Under the pieces are notes generated by a model that was not told the DNA's origin, did not search any database, and was given only the letters and a program-made list of their open reading frames with translations. Both the position numbers and the translations under genes were made by a program. From Flavobacteriales bacterium UBA1820 (lineage in GTDB: Bacteria > Bacteroidota > Bacteroidia > Flavobacteriales > UBA1820), in assembly GCA_002314265.1 (NCBI GenBank), contig DCEW01000073.1:1-17025 (forward strand): a DNA stretch of 17,025 nt, written 5' to 3'. Positions 15,059 through 17,025 of the stretch are shown in pieces; position 1 is the first letter of the stretch; every line of letters starts with the position of its first letter.

Positions 15059-15094
15059 AAAAAATCCCCTGTCTGGAAAGACAGGGGATTTTTT
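15059..15094. terminator. bidirectional terminator after sulP
   Basis: A perfect 16-bp stem: six A, TCCCCTGTCT (to 15074), a GGAA tetraloop (15075-15078), AGACAGGGGA and six T (to 15094). It starts 15 bp past the SulP stop codon on the minus strand and also faces the convergent fusion gene, so it can act in both directions. Confidence 0.92.
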
Positions 15095-15109
15095 CACAAA
15101 ACCTTACCC

Positions 15110-16837
15110 TCACTCCTGAAGGTGATGATGCCGACGGTGCCGCTCCCCCCGCGCTCGGGCCAATTCCGGCACCAGCGCATTGGCACGGAGCACCGCCTTG
15201 TTGATATGGCGGAAGATGTTGTCCGAACCCACCATCGCCTCGATGCCCATGCGCTCCAGGGTCTGGTGCACCTCGGGACGCACCCCGGAGAGGATTATGT
15301 GGATATGCTCCTTCTGCGAGGACTGGATGAGCGTTTCCAGGTTGTGTGCCCCGGTGGAATCCACAAAGGGGACTTTCCGCATCCGGATGATGCGCACCAA
15401 CGGCTTGTCGCCCATGCGGCGCATCAGGTCGTCGAACTTGTTGGCGATCCCAAAAAAGAACGGCCCGTCGATCTCGTACACTTCCACCCCGGGAGCCAGG
15501 TCCATCTTGTCGTCTTCGTTGGGGGAAACATCGCTGTGGTGGCGCGTATCCAGCCGGTCGCGCAACACGGCAATGTGCGTGGTCTCGCTCACCCGTTTGA
15601 CAAAGACGAAGATAGCCATCAGCATACCGATCTCGATGGCAATGGTCAGGTTGAAGATCACCGTAAGGAAAAACGTAACCGACATGACCAGCACATCGGA
15701 TTTCGGCCCGCGAAGCAGCGAACGCACCGTCCGCCATCCACTCATGTTGTAGGCCACCACCATCAGTACCCCGGCCAGGGCCGCCATGGGGATATACCGG
15801 GTCAGGTTGCCCAGGAAGAGCAACACCAACAACAACACCACAGCATGGATGATCCCGGCCACGGCGGTACGCCCGCCGTTGTTGATGTTGGTCATCGTCC
15901 GGGCGATGGCTCCCGTAACAGGGATTCCTCCGAAGAAAGGCACCACGATGTTGGCCACCCCTTGGGCCATGAGTTCGGTATTCGAGTTGTGCCGCTCACC
16001 CGTTACTCCATCGGCTACGGTAGCCGAAAGCAGGGATTCGATGGCCCCCAGCATGGCAATGGTAAAAGCAGCGGGCATCAGCAGGTTGATCGTTTCCATG
16101 CTCAACGAAAATCCTTCCGGAGCCGGTAAGGACGAGGAAATGGAAAAACGATCGCCGATGGTCTCGATGCCCTGAACCCCTGCGTAAGTCTGGAGCAGGT
16201 ACACCCCGACGGTCATCACGACGATCGCTACCAACGATCCGGGAACTTTCTTGGACAGACGGGGCATCAACGCGATCACCACAATGGTCGCTACCCCCAC
16301 GGCTGCCGTCCACAGATGCGCCGAAGAGAGATGTTGGAAGTACACGGCCCATTTGGACAGGAAGTCGGCCGGCACATCGCGCAAGCCGAGTCCCAAGAAA
16401 TCGCCCACCTGCGTGGTAAAGATCGTCAAAGCGATACCGCTGGTAAACCCGATCACGATGGGATACGGGATAAAACGGATAACCACCCCCAAACGCAACA
16501 GCCCCATCAGTACGAGCATCACACCGGCCATTGCCGTAGCCACCGCCAATCCTTCCAAGCCGAACTGCTGGATGATCCCGTACACGATGACGATAAAGGC
16601 ACCGGTCGGCCCTCCTATCTGCACCGAGCTTCCGCCCAAGAGCGAAACGATGAATCCGCCGATCACCGCTGTGATAAGTCCCTTCTCCGGGCTGACCCCC
16701 GAAGCGATACCGAACGCAATGGCCAAGGGCAGGGCCACGATTCCCACGATGATGCCGGCCATCAGGTCGGCGGCAAATTTTTCCTTTGAATAATTCCGCA
16801 GCGCCTCAAAAAACTTAGGCTTAAAGTCTATTTCCAT
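15110..16837 (-). CDS. SulP/SLC26-family anion transporter with STAS domain
   Basis: A 575-residue inner-membrane carrier. Hydrophobic segments fill about 25-415, with the SulP marks GIVALPLAIAFGIASG (32-47), GGPTGAF (75-81), AMLGAIESLLSA (261-272) and NTELMAQGVANIVVPFFGG (286-304) followed by GAIARTMTNINNGGRT (309-324). A cytoplasmic STAS domain occupies about 445-555, with VDSTGAH at 492-498. The C-terminus is His/Arg-rich (RHRRHHH). Family members move sulfate, bicarbonate or dicarboxylates; the substrate cannot be read from the sequence. I chose the ATG at 16837, directly preceded by AAAGGAG, over a TTG at 16861, because the predicted -7 promoter box covers the TTG. It converges on the NagZ fusion gene and has no evident link to cell-wall salvage. 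Confidence 0.9.
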   Translation of the reverse strand: MEIDFKPKFFEALRNYSKEKFAADLMAGIIVGIVALPLAIAFGIASGVSPEKGLITAVIGGFIVSLLGGSSVQIGGPTGAFIVIVYGIIQQFGLEGLAVATAMAGVMLVLMGLLRLGVVIRFIPYPIVIGFTSGIALTIFTTQVGDFLGLGLRDVPADFLSKWAVYFQHLSSAHLWTAAVGVATIVVIALMPRLSKKVPGSLVAIVVMTVGVYLLQTYAGVQGIETIGDRFSISSSLPAPEGFSLSMETINLLMPAAFTIAMLGAIESLLSATVADGVTGERHNSNTELMAQGVANIVVPFFGGIPVTGAIARTMTNINNGGRTAVAGIIHAVVLLLVLLFLGNLTRYIPMAALAGVLMVVAYNMSGWRTVRSLLRGPKSDVLVMSVTFFLTVIFNLTIAIEIGMLMAIFVFVKRVSETTHIAVLRDRLDTRHHSDVSPNEDDKMDLAPGVEVYEIDGPFFFGIANKFDDLMRRMGDKPLVRIIRMRKVPFVDSTGAHNLETLIQSSQKEHIHIILSGVRPEVHQTLERMGIEAMVGSDNIFRHINKAVLRANALVPELARARGERHRRHHHLQE

Positions 16838-16858
16838 CTCCTTTGTTAAAAAAACGCG

Positions 16859-16889
16859 CAAAGATAGTGAAAGGCGAGCGCAGCAGCAA
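16859..16889 (-). promoter_or_regulatory. Bacteroidota-type promoter for sulP
   Basis: On the minus strand TTG (16889-16887), 20 nt, then TATCTTTG (16866-16859): a full match to the -33/-7 pattern with ideal spacing. The predicted transcript starts near 16852, leaving a leader of about 15 nt. The -33 element lies inside the left copy of the tandem repeat. Confidence 0.6.
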
Positions 16890-17025
16890 GGGGGAAAACA
16901 GAGTTTTCATCCGAAGCCGATGCCAAACCGCATCCTGTCTTATCCAAAGACAGGGAAAGGCGAGCGCAGCGCCCGTGGGGGAAAACAAGGTTTTCAACCG
17001 AAGCCGATGCCGAGCCGCATCCTGT
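16869..17025. repeat. imperfect tandem repeat, two copies, reaching the window edge
   Basis: Copy 1 (16869-16938) and copy 2 (16955-17025) both begin GAAAGGCGAGCGCAGC and end CCGCATCCTGT, with a shared middle (GGGGGAAAACA, GTTTTCA, CCGAAGCCGATGCC) and a period of 86 bp. Most changes fall just after the first 16 bases (AGCAA against GCCCGT). The spacer after copy 1 contributes to a hairpin. Copy 2 ends exactly at the window edge, so more copies may follow. No gene is evident in 16838-17025. Confidence 0.8.
16934..16954. other. hairpin at the junction of the repeat copies
   Basis: CCTGTCTT (16934-16941) and AAGACAGG (16947-16954) are perfect 8-bp reverse complements around ATCCA. The left arm overlaps the last bases of repeat copy 1 and the right arm abuts copy 2, so the hairpin may be part of the full repeat unit. 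No T-tract follows on the plus strand. Confidence 0.5.

Noticed and set aside
16838..16861. TTG start of SulP at 16861, adding eight residues
   Set aside because: The predicted -7 promoter box overlaps this codon, so the transcript would begin downstream of it; the ATG at 16837 is the better start.
16869..17025. CRISPR array at the right edge
   Set aside because: Repeat units of about 70 bp with internal differences and a 16-bp spacer that forms a hairpin with the unit ends do not fit a CRISPR array; no cas genes are present.

Overview
The window comes from a Bacteroidota chromosome, most likely a gut-type, moderately GC-rich lineage such as Rikenellaceae/Alistipes (the family-level guess is inference). 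Evidence: gene starts are preceded by A/T-rich leaders rather than strong Shine-Dalgarno sites, promoters match the Bacteroidota pattern TTG-N20-TAnnTTTG, and the gene content is typical of the phylum (GHL10 proteins with C-terminal FnIII-like domains, a GH3/beta-lactamase-fold fusion, a BadF-type sugar kinase beside murQ).

Layout. Left edge: a small two-helix membrane protein (63-485, minus) with a good promoter. From about 11,570 down to 701 runs one long minus-strand series of tightly spaced genes: sugar kinase (murK-like), murQ, a small Cys/Arg-rich secreted protein with an internal repeat, two tandem exported GHL10 glycosidases, an AmpG-family MFS transporter, anmK, and an FAD/Fe-S D-2-hydroxyacid (probably D-lactate) dehydrogenase. 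Facing away from it across a 358-bp divergent region with a striking nested palindrome is a 1013-residue exported fusion of a NagZ-type GH3 glucosaminidase and an AmiE/beta-lactamase-fold serine hydrolase (11851-14892, plus). It converges on a SulP/STAS anion transporter (15110-16837, minus), with two strong bidirectional terminators between them. The right edge holds an imperfect 70-bp tandem repeat that contains part of the sulP promoter and may continue beyond the window.

How the genes fit together (inference from known families). The island looks like a complete peptidoglycan-sugar salvage pathway. Exported GHL10 enzymes (related to E. coli DigH, which cuts denuded glycan strands) and the exported NagZ-AmiE-like fusion would break glycan and stem peptides outside the cytoplasm. 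The AmpG-type transporter imports the amino sugars. AnmK phosphorylates and opens anhydro-MurNAc, and the BadF kinase phosphorylates MurNAc and/or GlcNAc. MurQ splits MurNAc-6-P into GlcNAc-6-P and D-lactate, and the terminal dehydrogenase would oxidise that D-lactate to pyruvate. The least explained parts are the small repeat-containing Cys-rich secreted protein inside the operon and the nested palindrome upstream of the fusion gene.
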